From: Brachynemurus nebulosus
Taxonomy: Eukaryota; Arthropoda; Insecta; Neuroptera; Myrmeleontidae
Direction of reading: 5' to 3'
Assembly (NCBI GenBank): GCA_035578155.1
Contig: JAPWDM010000001.1
Location: 8,148,670 to 8,212,669 of the forward strand
Length of the DNA: 64,000 nucleotides
Each line of letters opens with the position of its first letter. Position 1 is the first letter of the stretch. Made by a program: the position numbers and the translations under genes. The notes below the pieces were generated by a model that ran no database searches, was not told the origin of the DNA, and saw nothing but the letters and a program-made list of their open reading frames with translations. Shown here one piece after another: positions 49,364 through 61,362 of this stretch.

Positions 49364-49924
49364 TCTTCAAGACTTACAAATACTTTTTGGAAATCAACGT
49401 AAGTTTCTATTTTGTTCCAAATTACTTCGTGTGATGAAAATGCGGTTTAATGTACGTAAAAATATATTTATTTTCCAAGTACAAACATGTACATATATTG
49501 GTTGTTATTGTTATATATCTGTAGAGTTTACAATATACCTACAGAGACTCAGTTTACAGTATTATAAAGTCAAAAATGAAACTGTGTAAATTCTCTTTGA
49601 GATATTTTAATGACTGTGCCGTATTACTTTTATTATACGCCTAAAATGTTGGAAGAGACAGACTAAAAGTTATATTTCGTATGTAAATGACATTATTATA
49701 TTCTATACACAATGTTTAAAAATTCACGATGATTGTCAATGTATTTTTGCCGAAAGGCAAAAAATCTTAATGTGAAATATTAATAACATTTTTAAAATCA
49801 TGTACATATAGTGTTTAAGATAAAAATTCATTACACGTATAACATTTTTACGATGGAAAAAACTAAAATACTGGCATATTATAATTATGGTAAGTAAAAT
49901 TGTTATATTTTTACATCTTTCAGT
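49364..49924. other. AT-rich non-coding stretch, no gene seen
   Basis: No supported feature. Confidence 0.45.
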
Positions 49925-50865
49925 AGCGCAATGGTAGAGCAATAGATTGTGTTTGCAAAGATCACATTTTTATACGTAAACCAAGTACAAGGTAATAACA
50001 ATTCTACTGGTACCTATAACCTCCAGGTCCACTAAAAGCTAAAAGATGCCATTTTGCCGTATATGTGTGTTTGTACAAAACATCCTGTTTTTACGAAATT
50101 TGGTGAAAACCTTTGAAGCTCAAACGCTTGGATGAGTTCGTTAGGTAATTTCTTCGATTTCCAGAACCAGCTATTTTGGGCCTTTTTCGTCCAAAAATTT
50201 TTTTTGCCAAAATTTATTAAAATTCAAAAATTTATCGAAGTTTTTTCTTACGCCAAAAATGAACAAAATTACATAAGGTTGATTTTTACATCACTATCCT
50301 ATGTAAATTAGTTTTCGAGAAAAATTAAAATAAAGGACAATTTTTGACAAAAAATAATATTTTTTATTAAAAAAGGAGTTTTTTGTCCAGGTTCAAAATA
50401 TTTTCAAAATTTTTTTGCACCGTCATAAAGAGCGGAAGAAACCTCATAAAATTGGTTTTTAAACCATTATCTTATGTAAGCTGATTTCCAAGAAAAATGT
50501 TTTGGCTATTTGGTGCTCATTTTAGGGTTCCAGAGGTAAATTTCAAAACTCTTATAGATTCATAATATTTTGCATGTACATGCTACAGGTGTAAACTTCA
50601 ATTAATAAATAGCTAAGAAAAAACTTCAATTTTTCAGACACTTTTCCGTACTGGAGAGTATGGAAACGAAAATAATTTCTTTCTCATCTACCACATCGTG
50701 TGCGATATCCTAAGAAAGGGTTCTTAAAATGAAGCTAAGGTTCCTTATTTTTCCATTTTTCATTTCTAAACTCCATTTGGGAAATACTGAGCTTCCAAAT
50801 GAAATAATTCTAGTAACCGGAAATTCGCTATGTTAAGCAGGATATTGTGACAGGGATATTTTACT
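49925..50865 (+). repeat. Dispersed repeat family D, copy 2, with tRNA-like A box at its start
   Basis: The left part GTAGCGCAATGGTAGAGCAA (49924-49943) has the form of a tRNA D-arm/pol III A box, but no B box follows at the expected spacing. From about 50070 the ordered blocks shared with 40331-40775 appear. The block TAAGNTGATTTCCAAGAAAAAT and its neighbours occur twice internally (about 50280 and 50440). It ends with the dispersed motif AAATTCGCTATGTTAAGCAG (50821). A tRNA-headed SINE-like origin is possible. Confidence 0.5.
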
Positions 50866-51413
50866 AATATTTTCGTTGGGAAAAATTTTCAATCGATTCA
50901 ACCCTTCCAACTTTTTAATAATTTTGTAACATTACTTTTGAACCATATACATACAAAGGTAATACCTATAAATGTTTGTACATTTCTAGTCATACACGAA
51001 TGTTATTCTTAGAATTAAAAAGCCGGATATTGTACAAACGAAACGTTTATAAGACTTCTACATACACACATATTGACTTTCTGTCAGTAAAAGACACATA
51101 CAAATTAAACAAACCCAGATATATACATACAAAAACATAGGTAAATTTCATTTGTACGTAATATACATATAAAAACACTATATATTTTGGTTTTGGTTTA
51201 TTATGAAACGGACAGGTAGAACGGGTTGGTTTGCTGGTTGGCTGAGTGACGAAGCCATAATATCACACGTTACACTAAAATAATAAAAAGCAAACGGACT
51301 ATTATAATTTTCACATAATATTACAAAATATTTATGTGTTGCGTAATGTTATAAAAAATAAAACATGTTGCCACAACGACGCTAATTGTCATACCACATA
51401 TTTTATTTGAAAA
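50866..51413. other. AT-rich non-coding stretch, no gene seen
   Basis: No supported feature. Confidence 0.45.
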
Positions 51414-52652
51414 CTAGCTGTACCCGCGACGTCGTTCGCGATAAAATCAATGAGAAGTAGGTAAGTATATCTACTAATTGTGGAGTAGTCGAACAGAAAG
51501 TAATATTTCCATCTTTGCTTTTTGTTCAGAAATCACTAAAATGTGATTAAAGAGTAAGCATTTTTTTTAAAAATATTCTGTTTATGGACAACTGTGCGTT
51601 GCAAAAAGTTACCTTACGTCACTGTTTTGTCAATTTAAAAACTATCATACTACAGGAGATAACTGAGTTTGAATTTTGGAAATGTTACCTTTTCTCAGTA
51701 AAACTTGGAAATGTCACTTTTTGATAATCATTGAATGGAATATGAAGGAATTTAATTAAAAGTAATAAAATAAAAGCCCCTTTAGATGTCGATACATCAA
51801 TAAAAATTTAAATAAAAAAAAAAATTAAATTAAAATAAAAAAAAAAATAAAAGCCATTTTTTATTATTAAAAAACAATCTTTCTCTAGTGTTTTCAGCTA
51901 CTAAATCTAATAATCTAAATCTAGATCTAATATTACATAAGAAAATGTCACTTTTTGATAGAACTAAAATAATACTTTTATAAAGATGTGGTATGTTCCT
52001 TTTTGTTCGAAAGCCGAGATTGGGACTCGTTTTTAGGGAAGAATTAGTGCTATTTAATACGCCAAATTCAACTAGGACGTGTAGTTGATAGATATAAGTA
52101 CGATTCTGCAAAAAAAGCAAAAAGTCAAAAAGTGGAAATGTTACTTTCTGTTCGACTATTCTACAATTATAAAGCACAATATTACAGAACAATAGTTAGT
52201 TTTGCGTAATGTATGCACATGTTCAAAATGGATTTTGTATATTCCCGAGGGAAGGAAATATTTACCCGTAATAAAAGTATTCTATAAGTATTGGTGCAAG
52301 TAATAAGTCAACATCAGACCTTTCAGCAAAATTCGTTCAATAGCTTTTGCGTAATATGTGCACATGCTCAAAATGACTTTCCATTTTCCCGTGGAAATGA
52401 GACACTTTCCCAGAGTAAAAAGTATCTTATATGTTGACCTAGGTAATAAGTGATCATCACACCAAATTTCATTAAAATTCGTCCAGTAGTTTTTGCGTGA
52501 TGCTTGAACAGACAGACAGACAAAAATTTTAAAAATCGCTGTTTTGATATCTGCATCGCTAACTATTTGCAGTATCAGTACAATTTTCAAAAAAATATTC
52601 CATGTACAGAAACAGTCTCGTTACAGTTTTATTACATGTACCTACCTATAGA
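51414..52652 (-). mobile_element. Non-autonomous Helitron-like element, copy 2, interrupted
   Basis: Read on the minus strand, it starts TCTATAGGTAGGTAC after an A (52652) and ends GTACAGCTAG before a T (51414), with the same hairpin as copy 1. Removing the nested element at 51477-52167 and one TA leaves about 546 bp, close to the 561 bp of copy 1. The shared flanking words GAGAAGTAGGTAAG and TATTACAGAAC stand on either side of the insertion. The frames at 52282-52590 and 52368-52556 are repeat sequence. Confidence 0.85.
51477..52167. mobile_element. 691-bp TA-flanked MITE nested in the Helitron
   Basis: Inverted ends ATTGTGGAGTAGTCGAACAG (left) and ATTGTAGAATAGTCGAACAG (right, reverse strand) continue through AAAGTAATATTTCC/AAAGTAACATTTCC. 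They are flanked by TA duplications (51475-51476, 52168-52169). The phrase GGAAATGT(C/T)ACTTTTT recurs internally. There is no transposase; the 120-codon minus frame at 51830-52192 is chance. Confidence 0.85.
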
Positions 52653-52836
52653 TTTGTGCAACAAAAAATTGAAATAAAAAAGTTTTGTTAAGGGGTTATT
52701 TATGATTGCAGAAAAATATTTGATTTTTTGCGCGGTATTTTTCTTTCTTTATATCCCAAGAATATCATCAGTTAAAATTTAGAAGCGGAATATGAAACGG
52801 TCGCCAAATTATACGTACCTATATGTGTGCAGTAAA

Positions 52837-53318
52837 TAGTGATGAACAAAATTAGTCTTGGTCTTGCATTTTTTACAAGACCAAGACCAAACCAAGACTA
52901 TGTATACCAAGAGCAAAACCAAGACCAAGACTATAAGTATGGCTGCAAGACCAATACCAAGACTGAAGTGAATAAGACCAAGACAAAAGCAAGAAAAAAG
53001 CAAGACTCTTGCTAAACTATCTAAATAGTTTGAAAGTATAATTAATACCGTAAAGAGAGACAATTCTGAGTTTAGAAGGAAAAAATTCGCTAATAAAAAA
53101 ATGCAAGAAACTGTAAGATTTTTAGCAAGACCAAGACCGATACCAAGACTGCATTTTGCAAGACTAAGACCAAGACCAAGATTCTTAATGCAAGAACAAG
53201 ACCAAGACCAAGATTCTTAATGCAAGAACAAGACCAAGACCAAGATTCTTAATGCAAGAACAAGACCAAAACCAAGACTGCCAAGTCTTGGTCTTGGTCT
53301 TGCATTAGCTCATCACTA
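52837..53318. mobile_element. hAT-type element filled with CAAGAC hexamer array, copy 2
   Basis: Ends are TAGTGATGA(A/G)C inverted repeats with a perfect 8-bp duplication GCAGTAAA (52829-52836 and 53319-53326). The interior is a CAAGACCAAGAC array with three tandem units of about 32 bp (CAAGATTCTTAATGCAAGAA) near its right end and an AT-rich core like that of copy 1. No real coding is present (the frame at 52809-53063 is the array). Confidence 0.9.
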
Positions 53319-53326
53319 GCAGTAAA

Positions 53327-53988
53327 ATGGTTAAATTGTCCATGTGCAGGGATTTAACGTTAGACCGCACGCATACAGTTACATTAATAAAAGAGACAAC
53401 GAACGTATTAAAATTTTGGAAGAATGCCGCACTGTAAAATCCAAGAGGGCGAGGACTGTTAAAAAATAAATGATTGTTGAGCGGGAAGAACTGTATGAGG
53501 AAACTTTCGAATATATGTATATATGATTCTGGGATAGTGGGCTAAATAAATGTAAACGGTTTTTTTGGATTTAATCGATTTATCAAAAAAAAAGTTAGAA
53601 AAAAAATCTTTAAACGCGTTTTACCCAAAACTAAAGTTTTGAATTGACCCACAGGCTACAGTCCGTAGCTCTCTATTAATTATAATGTATAAAGGTGATC
53701 CTAAACCTAAACCTAAAAAAATTTACTCCCTTTTTATCGACAAAAATAACAGAAAAAAACCGCGATTTTTCGATTTTTTTTTTCAAAAGCTAACAATTTC
53801 TTTTTTTTTCTGAACCGATCTAATTTTGGGTTTAGGGGCTAGTGTTTTTCAAAACCGCGTTTGATTTTCTAATTTTTGACCACCCGTTGAAGCTGTTCGA
53901 TGTTTTTTTTAAGCCTCGATTTTGACATATAAAATGCATCATTATTGAGAAAAAGGAAAATAATTTTTTTTTGGTATTTAAAGGAATG
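53327..53988. other. AT-rich non-coding stretch, no gene seen
   Basis: Contains the tandem CCTAAACCTAAACCTAAA at about 53700-53717, too short to be called telomeric. No gene is supported. Confidence 0.45.
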
Positions 53989-53996
53989 TCTGATAA

Positions 53997-54275
53997 CAGA
54001 GGGGGCGCAAGAATAAAATAGGGAGTGGGCAAGATAATTTTTGCGAGGCCCCCTTTAATTTTCTCTTTGAAATTTCTCCTTTAAAAACTAAGCGACGAGC
54101 AAAAAAATAATAAGTATCAAACACTTTTGCGAGGCGCCCTTTTTCTTATTTTTCAAAAAATCTCACTAAAAATTAGGTGATTAACAAAAAAAGGACTCAA
54201 GCACTTTTGCGAGACCCCCAGAGGCGCGAGGCGATAAGCGGTCGCCCACTGCGCCCACCCCTTGCGCCGCCTCTG
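53997..54275. mobile_element. 279-bp hAT-type element
   Basis: Ends are CAGAGGGGGCGCAAGAAT and, on the reverse strand, CAGAGGCGGCGCAAGGGG, with a perfect 8-bp duplication TCTGATAA (53989-53996 and 54276-54283). Internally, TTTTGCGAGGC(C/G)CCCTTT and GACGAGCAAAAAAA-type blocks occur two to three times. A truncated relative lies at 21388-21529. Confidence 0.9.
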
Positions 54276-54283
54276 TCTGATAA

Positions 54284-55379
54284 TGTGTAAAAGGTTTCAA
54301 ATCGATTGCATATAAGGTTTCTAGAGAAAAAAATTATTTATAGTTTCTAACTCTGAGTAATTCCCCCTCCCTCTGAATATGTAAAATAGAATACATTTTA
54401 CAACCTCTTCAATTTGAACTATTTTTAACAGGTGAAAATTATCCATTCATTATATGTATACAGTGTTTTGTCGAATTTGTTGAAATGACAGATTATATTA
54501 TTGCGTTTATGTAATTCCTCGCATCATCATCAAATCAGTAAGCAAAATTCCATCAAACTAATGTAAAATTACGTACCTACTAATAATTCAGTTAGTAGTT
54601 TAGTAATAATGAGTGTGTGCGGTGGTCCAGTAGTTAATACATTAATAGTTTCATTTTGTATGTAATTTGCATTTAACAACTACGCGTAATGAATTATCAG
54701 CATTTTGTCAGTTTAGAGCCCCCGATTAATAAAGGTCAGTGAGTGTAGTGGTTTAACAATGTGCGGTTTGACACTCCATCAAACTATAAAGGAACACAAT
54801 AGAGTTACTGGATTTGAAATTGTAAAATGTATAGGATTTATCTGTACCTATATATACCAGTAACAATATGTGTTAATTGTACTTTAACCATACAGAGGGC
54901 ACTTTTAAATTTTCATTTGTTTTCCAAATAGTGTACGTATGTTACTATGTCAGCAATCAAGTTTAACATAGATTTAGCAGTGGCGTTTCGTGACCTAAAA
55001 TTTGAGGGGGGCTAACATCATAATTGACGTATTATATAAGGTTTTTGTTAGAAATATAATTAAATAAAAAATAAAATTACCCAGTTTTTTACTAAACTGC
55101 CTTTAACATTACAAAACTGCATAGCATGTAAAAAATTAACAACGAAACAAATTCTCAAATAATAACACCAACTTGACAGAGGGCGCACATGCGAACAACA
55201 GTGAATGCGACTGGTAAGACTGGTAGCCCCAGATTAAGGTTGGGAACCTCAACTATTTATCATACAAGAATCGTAAAATTTTTACAATTTTGTTTTATGC
55301 CTGTTTATTTATTTTAACTTTTGATTAAAATAAAACGGGTTTACAAATGTTACTATTTATATGTAGAGAGAGACCATAC
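54284..55379. other. AT-rich stretch with one hAT-like end
   Basis: CAGTGGCGTTTCGTGACC at about 54979 has the form of a hAT terminus, but no right partner was found. No gene is supported. Confidence 0.4.
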
Positions 55380-56180
55380 GAATATATGACAATCGCCCCC
55401 AACTGAAAAAGTGTGACAATTGCCCCCAACCCCTAAATTTGTTTATACCTGGCTCCATAACTCATTATATTTGACCAGATGTTAATGACCACCAGTGGCA
55501 ATCGCCCCCAGTATATTAGCTTGTTTATACCTGGCCGTGTAAGTAAACTTAGATGATAATACTGTGTGTCAGTATGTAAGAAAAGCAAATATAAAGATTT
55601 CAGTAAATTAACTTTTATCTAACTGACGTCATTTAAAAAGTTATACAGACAAATCGTCAGCTGAGTATTGGTTTGTACCAAGTAAACTTTTTAAACATTT
55701 TTTCTAGATAGTTGTTTTGTTAGTTTTTGTCACTGAGGAAGCCGAAACCACCATCAGAAGAAAAAATTTAAGAACTGACTTGGTACAAACCAAAACTCAG
55801 CTGACGATAAGTAAAAAAAAAATGCGGCTTGCTGGACGCGATAGTTAAAGCTGCAACATTTTTGAAATTATAACATTTGTTCCACATTTGTAAGTAATTC
55901 CATGCTGTAAGTAATTCCCCATTTCGTTTCTTGTATGGATTAGTGATAATTCATATAAACATTCAAATAAAAAGATAATGAGATTAGATGTTTTAAAATA
56001 TTTGATACATTTTTTTAATATAATATTTTGTTCCAGTGTAAAACTAACTTATAAAATTTTATTACTATTAATGTCCTCTCATTAAATAATATGTAGGTAC
56101 TCTACAACGACCTAAAATAATAAGCGACCTAAAACTGTGGGCGATTGTCAATGAAGGCGATTTCCGGACACCGACCATAC
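55380..56180. mobile_element. Probable decayed element with CAATCGCCCCCA boxes
   Basis: GACAATCGCCCCCAAC near the left edge and GGGCGATTGTC near the right edge are inverted. CAATCGCCCCCA or CAATTGCCCCCA recurs three times on the left, and TTTGTTTATACCTGGC is directly repeated (about 55439 and 55521). A compact foldback (55653-55808) is nested within. No coding is present. Boundaries and class are uncertain. Confidence 0.45.
55653..55808. mobile_element. 156-bp foldback MITE
   Basis: Arms of about 30 bp beginning ATCGTCAGCTGAGT and continuing TTGGTTTGTACCAAGT are inverted at both ends with one mismatch. The 95-bp loop includes CACTGAGGAAGCCGAAACC. No clear target duplication was seen. Confidence 0.7.
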
Positions 56181-58640
56181 TACTAATGTAAGCCATGCTT
56201 ATCAAGGCAATCAGCCCGAGGAAAAGATTTTTAAGCCCGAGGTAATATGTGAAGAGTTCGAGCGTTGACCATATAATTTTAATCAGTATTTTGTTAGTTC
56301 GTTTTTTATTTCAAAAAAAAAAAAAAAACAAAGACAGAAAACGGAAGGAGTTAGCATAACAAACACAGAATGCTCTATATAATTTTGACCAAATCCTAGT
56401 AGGAACTGAATTAATGGCCTAATTATCTAATTAGGTTTGCGAATCTATGACATACCTCCCATATTTACAAATTTTGGAGAAAAATTTATTTAATTTTTAA
56501 ATTAAAAATTAAGCTGCCTCGGTAAAAAAACATATTTGTTAGTTTAAGCAAAATTTAGCAGAAATTCATACTAGATCGTGGGCGTCTCCCCTTTAATTTT
56601 TTTTTGTTAATTAACTGAATGTTTGATATTGATCAAAATTATATGGTTAACGCTCGCACTACAATTTGTCAAAAATTATCTGTTAAAATATTTCACAAAT
56701 TACTAATGAATTTTAATAAATGGTTATTAGTTAATTTTTGGTGACTTTGCAGGTATATTTCTGTATCTATTGTGAAAGTCATTTAAGTATTTGGTGTTTA
56801 TTTAGTCAGTAATAAATTGCAGTGAGGCATGCAGCTTTAAATTTATGAACTATTGCACACTATTATTAAATTACTAAGTTTGTAGAGACAGTTGCATCAT
56901 AATATTATATATTACCTATATTATATTATAGTATACATATAATTGCATGAAATGGTCATAAATTTTGATTAAATAATTTCACCAAATATTCTATTCTATT
57001 TGTAGAAAATATTCTCTTAGTTTCCTGAAATATCGTGTTTGATAATTTTATTGCAAATTAATTGAAATAGTCATAGCTCCATAAAATATGTCCCTACATA
57101 GTTTGTCATCAAGTTCGCCAGTTTCTATGATACCGTTTTCATAAATATGTGTATCAAAAATAAATGTTGTAAAGAGACAGATACAGAATATTTCCTTTAC
57201 GTTCGTTGGGTATATCTATATAGATATACCCCGTTTCAAATAAAATTGAGCATGAGTCATCGTTAAAAAATTAAATAATTCTTATATTCGAAACAAATCA
57301 ATCTTCTACTCTTTTCTAAAAACAAACTGCAAACTTAAAATTTAGGTATTTGCAACAACGAAAGAGATAAAGCTAAGAAAACGGGAATTCCTTAAATTCG
57401 TAAGTGATGAATCATGCTTAAATTTAAGTGAAATAGATCATATATTAGTATATTTGGTATAACTAAATATGAAGTATCTAATTTATTTCGCTTCCTGTGT
57501 ATAGCATACAATATTAATCAAACAGAGTCTTACAATTTGTTGTCAAACTGTTACAACAGCAATAAAATTTTAAAATATTAATAAATGTTGGTTATGTTAT
57601 GCTGTTATGAATAATTTTTATTTTTATTTTTTATTTTTTTTTTTTGAAGAAAAAGTTCCAGTTATTGTCGCAAATTAAAATTTGTTAATTGTGAAATTTT
57701 TGTTCCCAGATTTTCTTTACTTTATCCTTTTAATCGATTTTTTTTTATTTGGAATTACACTGAAAAAGCGCTCATTTTATAATTTAAGAAGAATTCATAT
57801 TAAAAGATTGATGCACCTACAACAACAATTTCGACACATTTAATTTTTAAATTCAAAATTACTAACATTGAAATTTGTGGATCTTATTCTTTTAATATTC
57901 CGAAAGAGTTAAATTTATTCTTTAGCCGAAGGTATATATTCTAGTAAGGGCTGATTTTCTAGTGAAGGGCGGAAACTGTATAAATTCCGATAAATTCGCC
58001 AATTGCAATTTAATCAATTTTTATGAACGAATAGGTATATAATAAATATTTATCATTAAAAAAACATTCATTCTTGAAGCAATTTACATCACATTGGTGG
58101 ATAATGTACAGGATGTAGCTCGACTGGTTGATAATTTGGTTGAACATGGAAAAACATGGTTGAAAAGAAAAAAAATTATTGTCGTTAACTAAATTCTTCT
58201 TTTCCTCCCCCTTTTTTTTCTTCTAGTCACAGAAAAATATATTTTCATCTTTTATAAAGGATTTTAGTAGAATAGCTAGGCCGATACGGGAGCACCGCAA
58301 AACGGAGTAACTTGAACCCCTTTGACGATGTTTGAAAGCGTGTGACTTACGGTCCTATTGTACCCATTTTACGGTACTATATATTCCGAACTGATGAGTT
58401 ATCAAAATGTATCGATGTGCAAACCTTGACCTTTGACCCGGCACATACCAAGTACATGTATTTAAAATTTGTTGTTGACATTTGACCCCAACACTCGCTC
58501 ATACTGTTGGCCTTGAAATTCCAAACACATGAGTCATCACCAGCAACCAAATTAATTTATCTTAACCCATTATGCATCATCACTATTTTCGTCACAATTT
58601 AGTTTTGTGTTAACCCATTACCCGCCATAGTTTTTGAATG
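56181..58640. other. AT-rich non-coding stretch, no gene seen
   Basis: A poly-A run lies near 56312-56328. Nothing protein-like or RNA-like was recognised. Confidence 0.5.
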
Positions 58641-58649
58641 CAAACCTAA

Positions 58650-59330
58650 CGCATGCGCAGACTGAATTTAAGTACACGACGCATGCGCAGACTGAATTTT
58701 AGGTTACAATTTGATAGATGGGGCACACTACCGCGTCTAAAATGTGGGGAATACCCTAACTCGGGGGTGGCCCCAAATTTTTGACACCGTACTGTACTTA
58801 AATTTTTGGTACACTACCGTGTCAAAAGTGTGGACCCCCCTGGTCAAAAAGGTATCCGATCACTTTTTGAAACGTACTGTACGTGCAAACCTTGGCCCCA
58901 ACACGCGCTTGCCTTAAGTACGTCATCTTAAACGAACTATCACGTCAAAAAATGTGGGGAATACCCTAACTCGGGGGTGGCCCCAAATTTTTGACGCCGT
59001 ACTGTACTTAAATTTTTGGTACACTACCGTGTCAAAAGTGCGGGCCCCCCTGACCAAAAAGGTATCCGAACACTTTTTGAAGCGTACTGTACGTGCAAAC
59101 CTTAACCCCAACACGCGCTTGCCTTAATTGCGTCATTTTAAACGAAAGGTACATTACCAAGTCAAAAATGTGGGGAATACCCTAACCCAAGGGGTGGCCG
59201 CTAAATTTTGCGGGGCACTGTACCAAGCGCTAGATTTTAAAACCAGACTCCGGGGTCCAGATTTCTGACCGCTACTGTACTGCCGGAAATCGAGTGTTAA
59301 CTGTACCTTATGGGGATTTTTGGTATATTT
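58650..59330. repeat. GC-richer tandem repeat, about 210-bp unit, 2-3 copies
   Basis: The phrase AATGTGGGGAATACCCTAAC starts units at 58741, 58951 and 59167, giving periods of 210 and 216 bp. Units 1 and 2 are nearly identical and contain GGGGGTGGCCCCAAATTTTT, GGTATCCGA and GTACTGTACGTGCAAACCTT. Unit 3 is partial and diverged. Just to the left, CGCATGCGCAGACTGAATTT is directly repeated (58650 and 58680). The minus frame at 58923-59114 is a chance reading. Confidence 0.85.
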
Positions 59331-60448
59331 AACCTTGGAAAATTCCAGGAATTTTTATCAGTTTTAAAATAAACAAACAACTAATAATTAAATGTTTATT
59401 TTAGCTGAATTATGATCATATGACTCATATATGGAGTTTTTTTGGTATAAGAAAGATGACGTAATGGAATATTAATGAGTTAAAAAATTGTTTAGTAAAA
59501 AATATCACCCATTGTAGGCCTCAAGCAAGAAATTATTTTTATCAGTTTTAATACTTTAACATTTAACCTACAGTGACCAATTTTTTAGTTAACTAACAAA
59601 AATTCTTGAAATTTTAACAAGTTACAAAAAATATTACTTCTTATGGTGCACAACACTTTTGAATTTGACTGTAGCACAAAACTGTTTCTATATCAAACGA
59701 AAATTATCTGAAATAATTCAGTATGTACATATGTATAGACTCTATATATTAAAGATATTTTATGTATACACTCTGTATATTGAGAATAAGAAAGAAAATT
59801 TGTATATAATTTTAATTTTTATGAATGCTAGTAAACGAATTGTATAGCCATTTATGAATAAGTATTAAATCTAATTATAAAATAATTTATAAATATTGCA
59901 AAAAATTTGTTTAATCAGCAAAATCAATGTATATCATTTTAATACTGATACATATTTATATTAGGGTATAATAGTATTGTATTTAACATTTTTAAACAGA
60001 ATAAAAGTTCAATTTTTGGTTTTAAATTACTATAAACACGTCGCTTAATATAAAAATGATAACAGCATTGAGTTTTACTAAATTTTTAAGTCTGTAAAAT
60101 CAAAATTTTTATAGACTAGAACATTTTGAATTTGATACTTTATCAATCATTAACATATATATAATATCATGTATATATAACTGGTGTATATTTAGTATTT
60201 TTAATAAATATTTTAGTATACAGGGTGTATCATGAAATATGCTTTTCAATTAGAATAATAAATTTCATAAGATTTTTGTTAATACTCTTATTGGTTAACG
60301 AAAGAAACTGTTTGCTGTAAAAAAATAGGGGAATTCCGGGTAATAATTAAATAAAACGCACATATTTTTCTTTTTTTTAAAATTTTATTTATAGAATATG
60401 TACACAAAAAATTAAATTGCTTAAATGTATATATTACTAAAAATCTAT
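59331..60448. other. AT-rich non-coding stretch, no gene seen
   Basis: No supported feature. It forms the left border of the coding cluster that follows. Confidence 0.5.
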
Positions 60449-60900
60449 TTATTTTTCATATAAAATTTTTTTTAAAAGAATACAGTTTTCTAATGAGCAA
60501 ATTTTATCTGAATGGATCATACAGCGTCTTGAATAATATTCATCTCGCAGATTGGAAATCTTCGATACATCAAATATTTCCTCCAAATTCAAAATCCACG
60601 ACCGGTGTTCGGTGTCATCAAACAAATTTGAAATCCATTTCTTCTTTTCACCGCCCTTGAAACTTCTTTAATATAGGTTTCAATATGGAATGAAGTTTTT
60701 TGTACGGAATAAATCCATATGACCAAGGTATCCCATGCCAATTTCGGCAAAGCTAACGTGCAGCAACCCGTTCATATTTCTTCGGCAACTCGTTGAAATC
60801 AAACGGTGCATCGAATATAAGATGTAATATTTCATCCGAATTTTCCGCAACGATACCAACTTCTTTAAAATAAAAAAGCTCCTTGATAGCCTTGTATATC
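60449..60900 (-). pseudogene. Broken coding sequence of unknown function
   Basis: Three overlapping minus-strand frames (about 60899-60753, 60772-60680 and 60670-60449) each read as normal, non-repetitive protein but are in different phases and separated by stops. The first contains EILHLIFDAPFDFNELPKKY and the last NLFDDTEHRSWILNLEEIF. Codon use and composition are protein-like, unlike the AT-rich background. At least two frameshifts have broken it. I do not recognise the family. It lies on the same strand as the basic ORF at 61072 and could belong to the same mobile or viral unit. Confidence 0.55.
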
Positions 60901-61071
60901 AAGAAACGCTATTTTTTATCGCCGCTGTAGAACTGAATTTACTCACACAATCCACAACTTTATATAAAATAATTAAAATTGGTGAGGATAGTTAATTTGT
61001 GGGATGTATCCGAAAATGGATACTAATAGCTATTACTAGTTGACCATCAAATTACAAACTGTTAATAATAT

Positions 61072-61248
61072 TTAGCACATTACTGAGTACCATGTTCTTT
61101 TGACTTTAAGACCTAGTGATTTAAGGAATGCTAAATTTTCGGGTGAAATGTGTTGTCGCTTAAAAGTTTTACGTTTAATGATCTTAGGTTTCGAAAGTCC
61201 TTTGCTAGGTTGTCTAGTGGTGGACTGCTCTGAATTGTAAATTATCAT
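61072..61248 (-). CDS. Small highly basic protein, function unknown
   Basis: The open frame extends from 61401, but the ATG at 61246-61248 gives a compact 58-residue product that is more protein-like than the upstream extension, which overlaps the 27-bp repeats. It is rich in Lys/Arg (KPKIIKRKTFKRQ) and ends with a helix-like segment SPENLAFLKSLGLKVKR. A short basic protein next to a zinc-finger gene would suit a DNA-binding or core-type protein of a virus-like element, but that is inference. It is transcribed away from the 21-bp array, which may serve both directions. Confidence 0.45.
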   Translation of the reverse strand: MIIYNSEQSTTRQPSKGLSKPKIIKRKTFKRQHISPENLAFLKSLGLKVKRTWYSVMC

Positions 61249-61362
61249 GGTTCGAAATGCAATTGTTATACCACGAAATTGTTTTTTCAGCGAAAGAGAT
61301 GTTAACTCTTTGACAACCACCGGTAAATTGACAATATTTTGTGTAAGTTTAACTATTTTATA

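Noticed and set aside
49921..49995. tRNA gene
   Set aside because: A good A-box/D-arm-like sequence is present but there is no B box, T arm or acceptor pairing. It is kept only as the possible head of a repeat.
51830..52192. 120-codon minus-strand ORF
   Set aside because: It lies almost entirely inside the nested MITE and crosses its border into the Helitron.
53700..53717. Telomere-like CCTAAA repeat
   Set aside because: Three units only, and not the insect TTAGG form.
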